A DNA stretch of 64,000 nt from Acanthochlamys bracteata (lineage: Eukaryota; Streptophyta; Magnoliopsida; Pandanales; Velloziaceae), in assembly GCA_019914995.1 (NCBI GenBank), contig CM034128.1:2606501-2670500 (forward strand). The letters run 5' to 3'. A model generated the notes under the pieces. The model worked only from the letters and a program-made list of their open reading frames with translations, did not search any database and was not told the DNA's origin. Below are positions 36,761 through 48,228 of the stretch, one piece after another. How positions within the stretch are numbered: the first letter of the stretch is position 1; each line of letters opens with the position of its first letter. The position numbers and the translations under genes were made by a program.

Positions 36761-37854
36761 TTTGTGATCAGTTAATTGAGCTCTAGTTGATTTTGCTATA
36801 TGGTTATTTGTGGGTTGGGAATGCTTTTATATTATTGGATAAGTTATTGAGAAGTACAAGTTATTTAAATTACCCAGGCCACGATCGATGTATCAACTTA
36901 TTTCATATGCATTACCACCATTTTTCTTTAGTTGGTTTGAGATTTTTGTTACTTTTTTCGTCTCATGCAGTTATTGATTGAAGAGCAATTATCATTAGCC
37001 AGATCAATCGTGAACTAGAGGGTGTGCTTCTTGGTATAGGAGGCGGTGGAACATTGGGGCCTTTCCTACTGAGGCTTTTATGTTGGTACCCCCTGGATTT
37101 GTGGATCGGTAACAATGGAAATGCCGGTCAACGTAGGCAAGCAAGTTTCTTTTTTAGAGTTCTCTTTTTTGGGTTGAACTGTTAGCAGCTTCAATCATAA
37201 TCAGATTGACTAGCAATCTAATATTTTTGTTTCTGAATATGTATGTACAACTTAATTCTAGTAGTGCACTTATGGAGTGTTGTTAATTTTGATAAAGCGT
37301 GAGATTCAAATTCAGTGTATACTGATTAAATCAAGGGTTTTGGTTAAATTTCACGGTGTGAACTCAGACTACACAATTGGGTCAACTTTACGATATTTTA
37401 AAGCACCCTAAAATTGACCTAACATGACAATAATTAATGTCTGCACTATGATTAATCCTACATATGTGCTTATACAATACAAATGGTTAGCTTTAGGATA
37501 AACAGCTTCAATTTTACAGCGAGACAGTTAAATTTAGTGTAAGCAGGTTAAGAAGTTTTGATAATTAATTGTTGTCTAAATAATACACCTGGTTCAACTG
37601 TAGGCACTCCTATTTAATTTTATGATAATTCATAAGAGTTTCAATTTTAACATCCTGTATAATGAATCTGTAGTCTGTAAAATGTTTAAAGGGTGCACCA
37701 TACACAAATATAAACTGTAGTTGCTTGTTCAACTTGAAAAATAAAAAAACTTTACAAAAGTTCATTTAAGCAAGACGTTGTAGAAAAATAAATCATTACT
37801 GGACGTAAATTGCAAACTTAGGAAACTTGAAATTTCAGAAACCTAGCCCTCCCG

Positions 37855-38045
37855 TTCACTATAAAATATCACCCTCTTATCTTCCCGAGCAGCCAAACGC
37901 TGCTGCTGCTTCTATCCGCCCTTTTTAAAATAAAGCACTTGTTCATCTTTGTTTTTATTTTGGAATTTTGTTTCCCCTTCTTCTCAATTCCTTTCGATCT
38001 GCTACTAAAGCTTTTGTGTTGTTATTGCTTTTGTAGAATGAAATT
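37855..38045 (+). promoter_or_regulatory. Orphan core-promoter-like segment
   Basis: TATAAAATA at about 37861-37869 is followed about 30 bp later by a C-rich start-like segment and a T/C-rich leader up to 38040, the usual look of a plant promoter plus 5' leader on the plus strand. No coding sequence follows before the convergent calmodulin-like gene; a MITE (38055-38210) does. Confidence 0.35.
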
Positions 38046-38054
38046 TTAAGATAC

Positions 38055-38210
38055 AGTGAATGTTTGAGTATAAAATTTCATTTTTGCTTCAACTTTTATT
38101 TACGTTTTTTAATAAAACTTTTAAAATATTTTATAGATTTGTTTCTAAATTTCAAAAGTTTTAAAATATATTTTTTTATAAATTTTTTTTTTCAATAAGC
38201 AATCTTAAAT
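38055..38210. mobile_element. AT-rich foldback MITE, copy L
   Basis: GAATGTTTGAGTATAAAATT at the left and AAGCAATCTTAAATATTCCC at the right, A/T-rich core. Confidence 0.5.
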
Positions 38211-38477
38211 ATTCCCATAATTATGTTTTCTTTTTTTTTTTGCATAAACACTTCATTAATATCTACAACTCATAAAAAGATAAAGCAGTAAATCGTGGAA
38301 AGAGAACCAAAATTAATTTTCTTTCTACAACCCCCAAACCTTTTTCCTTTCCTGCCAAACACCACCAGCACAACCACCATGCACGAATGCATGCAGATCA
38401 ACAAGCAACAACGAATGAAACTCACCAACAATCCAATTAAAACTTTCTAAAATTTTGGAATTCTCTCCGGTGAAGAG

Positions 38478-38957
38478 TCACGTGAGCGCGGCGAATCCTC
38501 CCCCGCGCATCATCTGCTTGAACTCTTTAAAATTCACCATCCCATCCCCATCAACGTCAACCTTGCGTATCATTCTCCTGCAATCCTCAACAGTTCTTCC
38601 CTGCTTGAGCCCAAGCGAAGCCAACACCGATTGAAGCTCTTCAACAGTGATAAATCCATCACCATTCTGATCGAACACGTTGAACGCTTCCCTCATGTCT
38701 TCCTCTTCATCGTCGTCGCCCTGTTGTCCTTCCATGATTGTTTGGTACAGATCGCCGAACTCCTCGATGTCGACGCATCCGTCGCCATTGGCGTCGATCT
38801 TTTCGATCATTGCTTTAAGGTCTTCGTCTGGAATGTGGATTCCGAGGTTGCGTAGTGAGTCGCTGAGCTCTTTCGTCGTGATGCTTCCGTCACCGTTGCG
38901 GTCGAACATCTGGAAAACTCGTTTCAGTTCAGATGGATCGACGCCCTTCGACGCCAT
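38478..38957 (-). CDS. Calmodulin-like Ca2+ sensor with four EF-hands
   Basis: Intronless, 159 residues, starting [19 protein letters not shown]. Four canonical EF-hand loops are intact: 19-30 [12 protein letters not shown], 55-66 [12 protein letters not shown], 96-107 [12 protein letters not shown] and 134-145 [12 protein letters not shown]. Each has Asp at position 1 and Glu at 12, so all four should bind Ca2+. A Glu/Asp-rich linker (about 79-88, [10 protein letters not shown]) joins the lobes. It resembles the CML3/CML7 group of plants. The C-terminus (GGGFAALT) has no prenylation motif. The leader (38958-39330) and a minus-strand ATATAAAAAG near 39357-39366 may form the promoter, about 400 bp upstream of the ATG. 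Partner proteins are unknown. Confidence 0.95.
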   Translation of the reverse strand: MASKGVDPSELKRVFQMFDRNGDGSITTKELSDSLRNLGIHIPDEDLKAMIEKIDANGDGCVDIEEFGDLYQTIMEGQQGDDDEEEDMREAFNVFDQNGDGFITVEELQSVLASLGLKQGRTVEDCRRMIRKVDVDGDGMVNFKEFKQMMRGGGFAALT

Positions 38958-39369
38958 GGATGTTATTAATGAATCAATCGATTATTGTCCTAGATGAATA
39001 GAAATAGAAATGTAAACTATGAACATGTATTTTCAAAGAAATTAAAATGATCGATTGATCGATGAAGAATTGGTGAGATGGGTATGGGAAACTAAAGGGG
39101 TTATCAGAGATTCGAAGAATTAATGATTGAAGAAGGTTGAACGACTGAATTGAAGGTGAAGAAAAAGAGTAGTGAGTGAGTGAATGGAATGCACGAAGAA
39201 GAAGGGGTTGGCTGGTTTATGGATGGAGGGTAATGAAAGGAAATGGACACCAACGGACGGTGAGGAGAGATTGGTGGCGGAGATGTGGGTGCGACAACTG
39301 CTGCTTTGCTAATTTCGGTTGTCAAACGCATGCTGTCACGTTGAGCTTGGATTGACTTTTTATATTTTA

Positions 39370-40199
39370 ACGCAAAACAAAATTTTGTGGGTTCATCTAT
39401 CTATATATTTCTATACTACATCGCCAGATTGTACGTGACCTGATCACAAAATTGATATGAAAAATAAAAAACAGCACGAACTAGTTTTTTTTTTATAAAT
39501 CTATTAAAATAACCAATGTCAACTTTATTTATTGAATTGTATAATTAATACATTAATTTTAATATTTGTTTGGAATAAAAAGTATATGATATTCTCTACT
39601 TGAATTTAATTATCTATTCAACTCAATACATATAGTATTTTCTAAACAAAAATAAGCTCTGTATAATATATATTTACAATCAATTTATTATTAAATTCTA
39701 TAATAATATTATTTTATGTGAATAAAAAATATATACTAATAATTTATAGTGTGTTATAATAGAAGATATTAAATAACATAATGAATAGAAAATATGTAAA
39801 TAATAATATAATATAATTATATAGAATATATCTTTTTAGTTATTGTTATAAAAAAATTCTTTTACTGTATAGACACTTGCCGCACTTTGATATTAATTTA
39901 ATATAGGAATTTGATCGCTTAATCGGACGACTTTGATTCAATTAGGTGATTTGAATATAGAAAATAAATTTATTTTTTTAAATTATGAAATAAATTACAA
40001 CCGTCTAATTAAGTGATCAAAATAATAATAATAAAAATAGAAAAATATTTATAAAATATATATTTTTATTTTTCTTAAATAAAAATTATTTTTTATATTA
40101 ATTCTTTAATAAAAATTTATCTAAAATTGTTAATATTATTATTTGAAAATTATGTTATTTAAGGAAGTTATATAACTTTACTTAAGCAGCTGTTTAGAC
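39370..40199. other. AT-rich intergenic DNA
   Basis: No gene seen. Dense A/T with scattered short repeats, up to the hAT-like element. Confidence 0.5.
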
Positions 40200-41248
40200 T
40201 ATAATTGTCAGATTCGGACCGTCCAGATCGACTCGAAAACTGTTAAATTCGAACCGTCCGGATTGACTCGAAAAACTGTCGATTCAGACGCCAAATCGGT
40301 TCGGATCTTATAGAAATCGAACATGTAAATGATCCGTGTTAACTCGGATTGATCCGTTTGATCTGAACTAATTCGACGACCCGCCCGTCCGGGTCAATCC
40401 GAAATAATTAAAAAAAAAATTAAACTTAACCTAATCTAATCGAGTTCGCCAGTCCGGTGATGCTTTCGAGTTTCGACAACTTTCTCCTCCGTTGCTGCAT
40501 CTCGCGGCCGCACTTCCTCAGCTGTATTTTCATTCCCTCATTACATCCTCCGATCAACGCTGTCGTAATTTTTTTGTCATAATTCTATTAGTCTCTCACT
40601 GATCGTCGTAAATTGTCTTATTCCACGCCAAGCGTACTCCTGAAAACAACAACAATTGGTCTCTTACTGATCGCAGCAACAACAATAACAACCACCACAA
40701 AGAATTCGAGAGCAATACCGAATCGAATTATTGGGAGCCAACAGATCAAATAGAAGAAAAATAAGATGAGGAGAAGCAATCACCGTACTTTTTTTGAGAA
40801 ACAATCTTCTGAAAAAATAAGCGGCGTGCTTTTACTGAATGGAAAGAAAAATATGGCCGGGCTAGGCGGATGAAAGGCAATCTTTTTTTTTTCTTTTGAT
40901 TTCAAGTAAAAATCAAACAAAATTAAAAAAAATAAAATAGGAAGATAAAAAATAAGAAAAGTATTCCTTCATTTAATGCTGCGAAGTATTTCGCTGAAAC
41001 ATTGAATAAAAGCATTAATAAGTATTTAATAAGAAGTATTGAATAAAGCCTAATATGAATGAAAAGTATTAAATGAAATAGACATAGTATTAATAAGTAA
41101 TAAAATATAAATAAATTTCTACTAAAATATATAAATTATTAATTTTTTTTATTCTGGTGGATCAATCCGCTGAATTGCCAAATAAATCGTAACCCGTCGA
41201 TTGGGATAAGTTTTCGGATCGACAAAAGGTTCCATTTTTTCAACTATG
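40200..41248. mobile_element. Non-autonomous hAT-like element, copy 2
   Basis: Flanked by a perfect 8-bp duplication GTTTAGAC (40192-40199 and 41249-41256), the length made by hAT transposases. The termini TATAATTGTCAGATTCGGAC and (inverted) CATAGTTGAAAAAATGG are imperfect inverted repeats. Subterminal DNA is packed with gatccg/cggatc and gactcg-type words in both orientations, as in copy 1. No transposase reading frame is present. A GC-rich internal patch (40440-40520) may be captured sequence. Confidence 0.8.
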
Positions 41249-41256
41249 GTTTAGAC

Positions 41257-42335
41257 ATTGTATCACCTTGCGGGCTTAACCCTCTCTTTTTTTTTTAGTT
41301 CCTTTTGGGAGAAAAATAACAAACATTGCCATTGATTAGTGGGGTTCTTATTGGGGCAATTCGGAATTGCGAAGCCCAGCGAAGGCCCACGGTTCCCATT
41401 TTCGAAACGCGTGCTTCACTGGAGATGCAATTTTTGTTTAAAATCTTTACCGGAAAACTAACTGCTCCCCCTCAGCTTCACTCGCATAATGGAAGCCGTT
41501 TGATTTTGCTTCGAAGGCTAAGGAGAACTTGGTCTTCTCTTCTCCTCCACGATTATTTTGGTTTCGCGTTCGTCTTCAGATTGTTACGAGTTATGACAGG
41601 TGATTCGTGTTACTGTTACTCATCTGAACTTTTGTAGTTACTGTTATTCAATGTTCCAACAATTGGTTGATGATTTGTAGTACTTACATTAACGCAGATT
41701 TTGAATATGTTTAGTTCCATTTGCGTTTCCGTTGGATAGTAATGTGCTGTAGATAGTGCACGCAAGTTGTTTGTTGAAATGGTTCTGTGAACATGAAGTC
41801 AATGTTGCAAAGAATTTATTTATGAGCGTATGAGAGATTGATGAGAGAGGGAATATCCGTTTATGTCAGTGTGTTGTATACATGCCATCTTTGAAATCAA
41901 ATTATATGCATACAGTGTCTGTATGCCCATTACTATAAATATGGAGGCATATGTCTGTCGAATCCTGCAAAACCTATTGAATATTGCCTAGTTGATACTT
42001 TAGGTGCTAGCTGAGATTCGAGTGGTACGATCTGATGCTATTTAGTTACAAGCATATGGTTTTCTGAAACCTTATGGCGTAAGTGAATATCGATCGAAAG
42101 GACCCTATGATAGAGCATAGGTTGTTCTTTTGGCATGTTATTTTGACTCATTCATTGTTATTAATTTCTTACATTTTGTTTCTAAATTGCTTTGTCACTA
42201 CTTCCTCATGAGTATTAATTCTCCAGCCTAGATTTTTGCAGTGTTTCATCAGGTTTCACCAACATTTCCAAACAGAAAACAACATAAAGATATCGAACAG
42301 AATGTATAGTTCTGAACTCACATCCCCACTATTTT
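41257..42335. other. Possible 5' flank and first intron of the CFM9-like pseudogene
   Basis: The segment 41440-41600 looks like a leader with splice-donor-like text (GTTATGACAG|gtgatt). The rest reads as intron. No coding frame is supported. Confidence 0.3.
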
Positions 42336-42696
42336 CATGCAAGCCAGCAGTTTTACAATGTAAAACATGAGGTTGCTCAGTCTGTGAAGGAAACTAACAA
42401 TCCAATAGCTACTGATGATGGTAGTTCACCGAAGGTAGAAAGGAAGAAGTTAAAGGAGAAGAGAGCAGTAGTCAGATGGTTAAAGTACTTCCAATGGAGG
42501 AAGAAAAAGAAATTTCATGCAAGCCAGCAGTTTTAACAATGTAAAACATGATGTTGCTCAGTCTGTGAAGGAAACCAATAATCCAATAACTACTGATGAT
42601 GGTAGTTCACCGAAGGTAGAAAGGAAGAAGTTAAAGGAGAAGAGAGCAGTAGTCAGACGGTTACAGCACTTCCAATGGAGGAAGAAAAAGAAATTT
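42336..42696 (+). repeat. 180-bp tandem duplication at the 5' end of the CFM9-like pseudogene
   Basis: Two adjacent near-identical copies, 42336-42515 and 42516-42696, both beginning CATGCAAGCCAGCAGTTTTA. The second keeps an open frame from ATG 42517. The first lacks one A after the 'tttta' and is frameshifted. A handful of substitutions (for example 'atggttaaagtac' versus 'acggttacagcac') mark the divergence. Confidence 0.92.
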
Positions 42697-44225
42697 GAAA
42701 GAATGACTTCAGAAGAGAAGATCTTATTTTAATTAAACTGAGGAAGGTACATTCAAATATTCACATATTCCCACACACACACCAATGTGCATACACACAA
42801 ACAATGACATGCATTCAGATAAACATCAACATAGATTTGTATTTTCGTGTGTAGTTCTAGGTGTAAGCTTTTATATGTCCATATAGTAGCCCTATGGTCA
42901 CAATGTACTCATATCAATCATAACTCAAGATGCTCAACTGTATGACTACATGAGATTACTAGTTCAAAGTATAGTTTGGCAATTGCTTTTTTAATTTTCT
43001 ACAACAAAGTTGGTGTCAGTTGTCGTATGTCATAAAAAATGAAACTAAGTGAATTATATGTGGGATTGGGAGAGGTTCATCATTTCTCTTCTTACTATGA
43101 TATATGTGTAACAACTTGTTTTGTTTACTGAATGGTAGGGTCTTTATTGCATGAAAATATGAATGTGCAAAACAGTATGAAATTTGCTTTCTAAGTTTGT
43201 TTTATTGAATAACTGCACTAGATTCACAGAAAGGAAGAAAGATTTGTTACAGCACTGAAGGAGATTGAACCCTCAGCACTTCAGGACCAACCCCATGATC
43301 TGGAAGTGCTTACTCCAGAAAGCACTTTCACTTGCTCATAATGGTGACAAGTGCAAGAATTATGTGCCTGTGGGAAGACGTTGAGGTGTAAATTGAGCAT
43401 GCATCTGAGCATCTCAGTTGGAAGAAGCCACCCTACATTGAGGTTATTGTGAAAACATTCACACCAGAAGACGTTAGAGAGGTTGCTGCAGAGTTGGCAT
43501 GATTAAGTCGTGGTATTGTTCTCCACATTGTTGAAACACAGTAATTATGTTCGAGGGAAGAACTATTCGCAGCCACCAACTGAAGTAATTTCACCCAGAG
43601 TTACCTTATCCAGGAAAAAGGTACCTCCTTTCCCTCCTAGGAATCGTTAAGAAAACTTCCCAATGCTCCAAGTACAACGGAATTTGTGGCCTCTGTATTG
43701 CCAATGGAAGGCTCCCAATCCTTCACAAATCCAAGTACAGAGATGCCCTCAGAGCAGGCCAGAGGTACACCCCAATGCTCCAACAAGAACTTGAAGATCC
43801 CCACATTAGGATAAAGAATGCCAGAGAAAATTAAACCATGAAAAGCTGAAGGTCTAACTGCGACCAAAGAAGACAAGCTTGGCAATAATGACACCAGAAC
43901 AACATCCTTCGATCGCTTTGACAGTTAAGCTGAACTCAAAGAAACCAAAGATGATGTCATTCAGCTAGATGATGATGATTCTGAGTCATCACTTGATTCA
44001 CCTTCTCTATCTGAAGATTTATCTGATATATTCGAGACTGATTCTGATAAAGACGTAGAGGATGAGATCCTCTATGTTTGGATTTGAAGTGCATTTCAGA
44101 AATATTGCTGCTCTCTCAAAAAGAGATGTTGCCTGAAAAGGAGCTACACATAACAAGACTGGATGAAATTGAGAAGATGCTCCTACAAGCTGGTTCATTG
44201 TTAAAGAAAGGAAGAAACTGAAATG
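42336..44225 (+). pseudogene. CFM9: Decayed CRM-domain splicing factor, CFM9-like
   Basis: A run of coding pieces resembles plant CRM (CRS1/YhbY) family member 9, a mitochondrial group II intron splicing factor. Seen in order: MQASSFNNVKHDVAQSVK at 42517; FQWRKKKKFERMTSEEKILF to a stop at 42730; after a likely intron, RFVTALKEIEPSALQ and DLEVLTPES near 43240-43320; a CRM core with stops and frameshifts, including (Y)VPVGRR, HLSWKKP-like text and RGKNYSQPPTEVISPRVTLS near 43550-43610; SKYRDALRAGQRYTPMLQQELED near 43730-43800; then a Ser/Asp-rich segment SESSLDSPSLSEDLSDIFET near 43980-44040; and DEIEKMLLQAGSLLKKGRN at 44163-44220. At least six stops or shifts lie between these. The family call rests on memory of the CFM9 sequence layout. 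Confidence 0.85.
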
Positions 44226-45194
44226 TTATTTCATCAGAGTCTGTTAGTTGTGTGAAGAAGTCCAGGATGTTTGTTCATATGAGGCCTGGGTACTCTATGA
44301 AGCTTGGATAGAAAAAGTTCTGTATCCACCTCCAGTCACCACTGCTTCAAGCAGTATTTTCTTGTAGTGGGTATGAGCATGGAAAATTGCACAAGATCCT
44401 CGCATATGAATGACAAGGATAACTGAGCTTCTGCAGATGTACGTCAGTGAAAATTTATAGAGACTTATCTTGGAAGCAATACATGAGAATGGAAATTTTG
44501 CGAAGGCCACAAATGCGTTAAGGTACTTGGAACAGAGGGAAGATGAGCGAAGATAAAGGTTGAAAAAAATTGATTGTGATGCATTATGGACCTAGTTAAG
44601 GAAAAAAACGTTTGTCGTGTCAGAACTGGAAAAGACAAATGGACTTGCCACAACAAGTTTCTCGATTTCAGAATTCAGAGTTATTTCTTGGTGTACTGAA
44701 CCAGCAGTAATGAATCAGTTTTTGGATTCTTGATACCTTTTATGCCATTTAATGCCTTTTTATGGTCATTATGCAGCTCCAAAAAACTTCATCTCTTTGA
44801 TTGCTGCGAACCAAACTTTACAATATCATTGCTACTTGCTACCCTATGGCTGACTTTGTACCAATGTTATTGGTACATGACGCATGTTTCCTGCTAGATA
44901 TTAAATCGTGCAAAGTTTTGTTTCCTCTTCTTATTTAAATTGCTAGGACTTGATATTCTTCAATTTTTCTACAGATCAGCTGTTCAGCATCCCTTGCAGA
45001 GTGCATCGACTAACAGGTGAGGATGTTCCTTCTTTTCTTTCTTCAAAGTTGTATAAATTGTCCAAGACATTTGGAACTTTCATGCTAATGTGGAAAAATA
45101 TACATGCTCTTATGCAAAAGGCATCAAACAAAACAAGTCCCAAAAATCGAATGTCTACAAATATATTTATATACTTCTATGTATCAAAACCTAT
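44226..45194. other. Flank between the CFM9-like pseudogene and the XTNX-type gene
   Basis: No supported gene. It may hold 3' untranslated remains of both neighbours, which are convergent. Confidence 0.4.
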
Positions 45195-47756
45195 TTAGGA
45201 CATTCTTGTCATTCTATCCATGGTTTTGCGGGTGGAGATTGTCATTGGGTGCTCTGATCCATAAATAACTTCTCTAATGCTCACAGATGATCTGCACAGC
45301 TGATCTGAACTGTCATAAACGCCGCCCCTTATCAAGAATTTCGCTCTAGTCTCCAGTAACGTTGCTCTTAAGTTTGCAAACTCTTTATATACTTGTGGAT
45401 CAATGCTAAGTTCAGATGCTTGTTTTCTGCTACAACAACTGAAACCAGAAGACCTTTTATTAGAAGAATTGCCTAAATCTGAGATGGAGTTGTTTTCTGC
45501 TTGTTCCAGTGCTTCTGTTGCTGAACGAAGGAGTTCTAATGCTGCAGTACATAACGATAGATCTCTGAAATAATGGATTGCCAGCGGTAGAGCAAGTCGC
45601 TGGACAAAATTCATCAGATCAATAGCGTTAAGCTTCACAACTGCAGACTCTTCGGTACCAAATTTGAATAACAAAACACAAGCTGCGGTAATGTGATCAG
45701 CGTGGAAAAGAACAAGTGCTTTTTTCATGATTACCTGAACAACAGCTTCAGCATCTCTAGCTTTTTGCTGCTTACCAGCGTAGATCTTTGCCAGACGGTG
45801 TATTTGGATAGATCCCATTTTAGGAACAATTTTGGCCAACCGAAACCTTACAAGCATCGTAAATGCCTCAGCTTCTATGAGCAGTTCCGGTTCTGAAGTC
45901 GTCGTGCATAGGTGTGACATGGTGCGGCGGAGGTTTTTCCATACATGGACACAAGAACTATTATGCCGAGTGCTTATCTGAGCAGACATGGCTAACATAG
46001 ATGTCGGTATAGGTGAAGGCCCAAACCATTTGCTTATTGCAACCATTCTCGAAGCCAGTATTCCTAACTTGTTGCTGTTACAGATAACCGAGAAGCACAG
46101 TTCAAGCAGCCGGTCAATGAAGGGGTTCTGCCTCAGCACCTGTTCTTCACTGTCCCAATCAAAACTTTTGTCATCAACTTCTTCGATCATCCGTAAAAGC
46201 TTCCAGGGATCAAAAGAAAGCTCGCTAAGAATTGAATCAACTATAGCAAGTGCAAATGGAAGCCTGCCTAGTTTCTCTTCAATCCTTCTGAGTGCATTGA
46301 CATCTTCACTAACAACTTCCCTTGGACTCATCAATGTCAAGGCCTCCACAGCGGACAAGAACGGTAACTTCAATGGTCGGATGTTCGCCACATGTTCTAA
46401 CCGGGTGGAGATCAGTACATGCGTCTTACGGCTTCTGCCTTCTGAAAAGGGTAACAGCTCCAAAATGCTCCGGCCAGTCCACCAATCCTTCTCTGCCTCT
46501 AAGTTGTCTATGATCAGCAAGAAAGGGATGTCCCGACTCAGTTCACTCCTGACCTTGCTGATTGCCGCAGCCTCGACATCCTCAATCTTTCTTGGTTTGT
46601 GTTTCCCGTTGAAAACTTCATTTCCGGTGACTGAATATACTCCAAGAAAAGGCAGCAGTTTCATGTAGTTTCGGCAGATATGTTTAGCTTCCCCCCCGAT
46701 CCATAGAACCATCTTGTACCTCTGAGCAAACCTGTAGGCGAATTCAATCAGGAGCTCAGTCTTGCCTATGCCTGAATCACCACTGACGCAAGCGATTCCG
46801 TCACCATAGAACAACTCCGACAAGCTTTTTTTCTTCCTTTTCCTGACGAAATCAAGTCTTTGAGGACTGACAATTGCTTTCATTCTCATTACTTCATGAT
46901 CTCCGACTACCGCCTTCCCCTTGCGCAACCTCTCCTCGATCTCGTTAGCTAGTCTTGCCCCTACTGCGCTGCTAGTGCTTCTCCAATTTGTACTACTTTC
47001 TGCGGCACTTGAATTTTGATCATGAAATCCCATTCTAAAGTTTTTCGGGTCATTCTTTTCCACGTCTCCACATAGAAGCATCTCAAGCTCAAGCAGTTCC
47101 TTCTCCCTTCCTACAAAGTAAGTGCTTCTCAGAAACGGAAACTCCTCCGCCGCAGCCATCTCCTTCCACCTTCCGACGTATTCCTCAATCCCTCTCTTCC
47201 CCAGCTTCTTTCCAATTAGCACAATTGTCTGCAACACTGAATCCCTCATGTTTCTTACATTTGCTTCAACCATGGTTTCGGCTTGAGAGAGCCGGTCGAC
47301 GGTTTCCCGCCAATCTTCTTCCAAACCGCCGTAATTCTTCCATAGTCGGCCGCCGTGCTTCTCCCAAACGGTACCTCTCTGTTCTACAACGTCTCTAACA
47401 CAACACTCGGCCTGTGTCAACCCGAAAAACACCGGCACAAGCTTTCCGCTTTCAGAAAACTTCTGCAACTCCTCCATACTGTAAGGATTACACAACGACT
47501 TCTCCGATACAACAACAATTCCTACCGAAGCCCTGTCCATGGCTGTACGCGCAATGGAATGCGAAAGATCGTTTGCGCACTTTCTACGGTCCGATAAGTA
47601 GCAGTAAATACCTTGCATCTCGAGTTCGGCACAGAGCCATTTCGCAAAACGGTAACGGAGTGCGTCTGCGTGCCTATGGCGAGAGAAGCAGTGGCTGATG
47701 AACACGTCACAGCTACGTACGTGCGGAGAGATTGAAAGATCACTGGAGGAAGACAT
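45195..47756 (-). CDS. XTNX-type TIR-NB-ARC protein
   Basis: Intronless, 853 residues from the first ATG (47756, MSSSSDLSISPHVRSCDVF). An upstream in-frame TTG is not the start. The TIR domain (about 14-150) begins CDVFISHCF and has the SVGIVVVSEKSLCNPYSMEEL block with the conserved Glu that is the NADase catalytic residue in active TIRs. The NB-ARC begins FVGREKEL (about 214), with the P-loop GDSGIGKT (326-333), kinase-2 FLLIIDNLE (412-420) and the RNBS-B-like HVLISTR. The C-terminal third is helical without leucine-rich repeats and ends in a TPR-like region. This layout matches the conserved low-copy XTNX class (At5g56220/At4g23440 from memory), not ordinary TNL resistance genes. Its plant role is poorly defined. 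The 5' end faces TRM5. Confidence 0.88.
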   Translation of the reverse strand: MSSSSDLSISPHVRSCDVFISHCFSRHRHADALRYRFAKWLCAELEMQGIYCYLSDRRKCANDLSHSIARTAMDRASVGIVVVSEKSLCNPYSMEELQKFSESGKLVPVFFGLTQAECCVRDVVEQRGTVWEKHGGRLWKNYGGLEEDWRETVDRLSQAETMVEANVRNMRDSVLQTIVLIGKKLGKRGIEEYVGRWKEMAAAEEFPFLRSTYFVGREKELLELEMLLCGDVEKNDPKNFRMGFHDQNSSAAESSTNWRSTSSAVGARLANEIEERLRKGKAVVGDHEVMRMKAIVSPQRLDFVRKRKKKSLSELFYGDGIACVSGDSGIGKTELLIEFAYRFAQRYKMVLWIGGEAKHICRNYMKLLPFLGVYSVTGNEVFNGKHKPRKIEDVEAAAISKVRSELSRDIPFLLIIDNLEAEKDWWTGRSILELLPFSEGRSRKTHVLISTRLEHVANIRPLKLPFLSAVEALTLMSPREVVSEDVNALRRIEEKLGRLPFALAIVDSILSELSFDPWKLLRMIEEVDDKSFDWDSEEQVLRQNPFIDRLLELCFSVICNSNKLGILASRMVAISKWFGPSPIPTSMLAMSAQISTRHNSSCVHVWKNLRRTMSHLCTTTSEPELLIEAEAFTMLVRFRLAKIVPKMGSIQIHRLAKIYAGKQQKARDAEAVVQVIMKKALVLFHADHITAACVLLFKFGTEESAVVKLNAIDLMNFVQRLALPLAIHYFRDLSLCTAALELLRSATEALEQAENNSISDLGNSSNKRSSGFSCCSRKQASELSIDPQVYKEFANLRATLLETRAKFLIRGGVYDSSDQLCRSSVSIREVIYGSEHPMTISTRKTMDRMTRMS

Positions 47757-48228
47757 TGTCGTCGCGCCGCCGGAAGTGAACAAGAAGAAGGAAAGAGATT
47801 AAGTAATTAGTCAATCAATTGTTTGTGTTTGGAAAGGCTTCGTTTGTGCTGTTTCTGCTATTTGGTTGTTTGTTCGGAAAGGAAAAAAAAAGGAAGATTG
47901 AAAATTTTTGTTTAGGAGTGTTAAAGAATTTAATTTCTTTCTATACTCAGTGTTGGCATAGAAGGAAAGAGTAGAATGCGCGGGAAAAAACAAAAGTTTT
48001 TTTATTCCAACTGCTAAGCAACTAATCTGGGTAAATAAATAAATAACACAACTGTTAATTCGGGCACAGATCATATTTTAGATAATTTGGGTTTTGCTTT
48101 TAACGTAAGCCCAGGTTGAAATGAATATGTGGGCTGGGTCCCGAGTAGTCGGCTGAGTCCTAGAAAAAACCTACGGTAAACTCCCGAGTTCTGAGTCTGG
48201 ACTCGGAAGATAGAGAGAGAGAGGAGCA
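47757..48228. promoter_or_regulatory. Compact divergent promoter of the XTNX-type gene and TRM5
   Basis: 472 bp separate the two start codons. It includes a GA-rich leader before TRM5 (48205-48228) and C/T-rich minus-strand text before the XTNX-type gene. No transposon or other gene intervenes, so the two probably share regulatory DNA. Inferred from layout only. Confidence 0.5.

Larger units (their letters stand above)
34990..37850. other. Long intergenic region
   Basis: No coding region with family resemblance was found on either strand. It contains a poly-T run (35265-35279), a small tandem duplication (36113-36165, GATGTC(a/t)TTGGATGCTAGAATAT twice) and two foldback MITEs (listed separately). 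Text at 36990-37140 is GC-richer but has no usable frame. Confidence 0.5.

Noticed and set aside
46000-46668. 226-residue plus-strand open frame
   Set aside because: Antisense shadow of the XTNX-type coding region; Ser/Leu-rich without domains.
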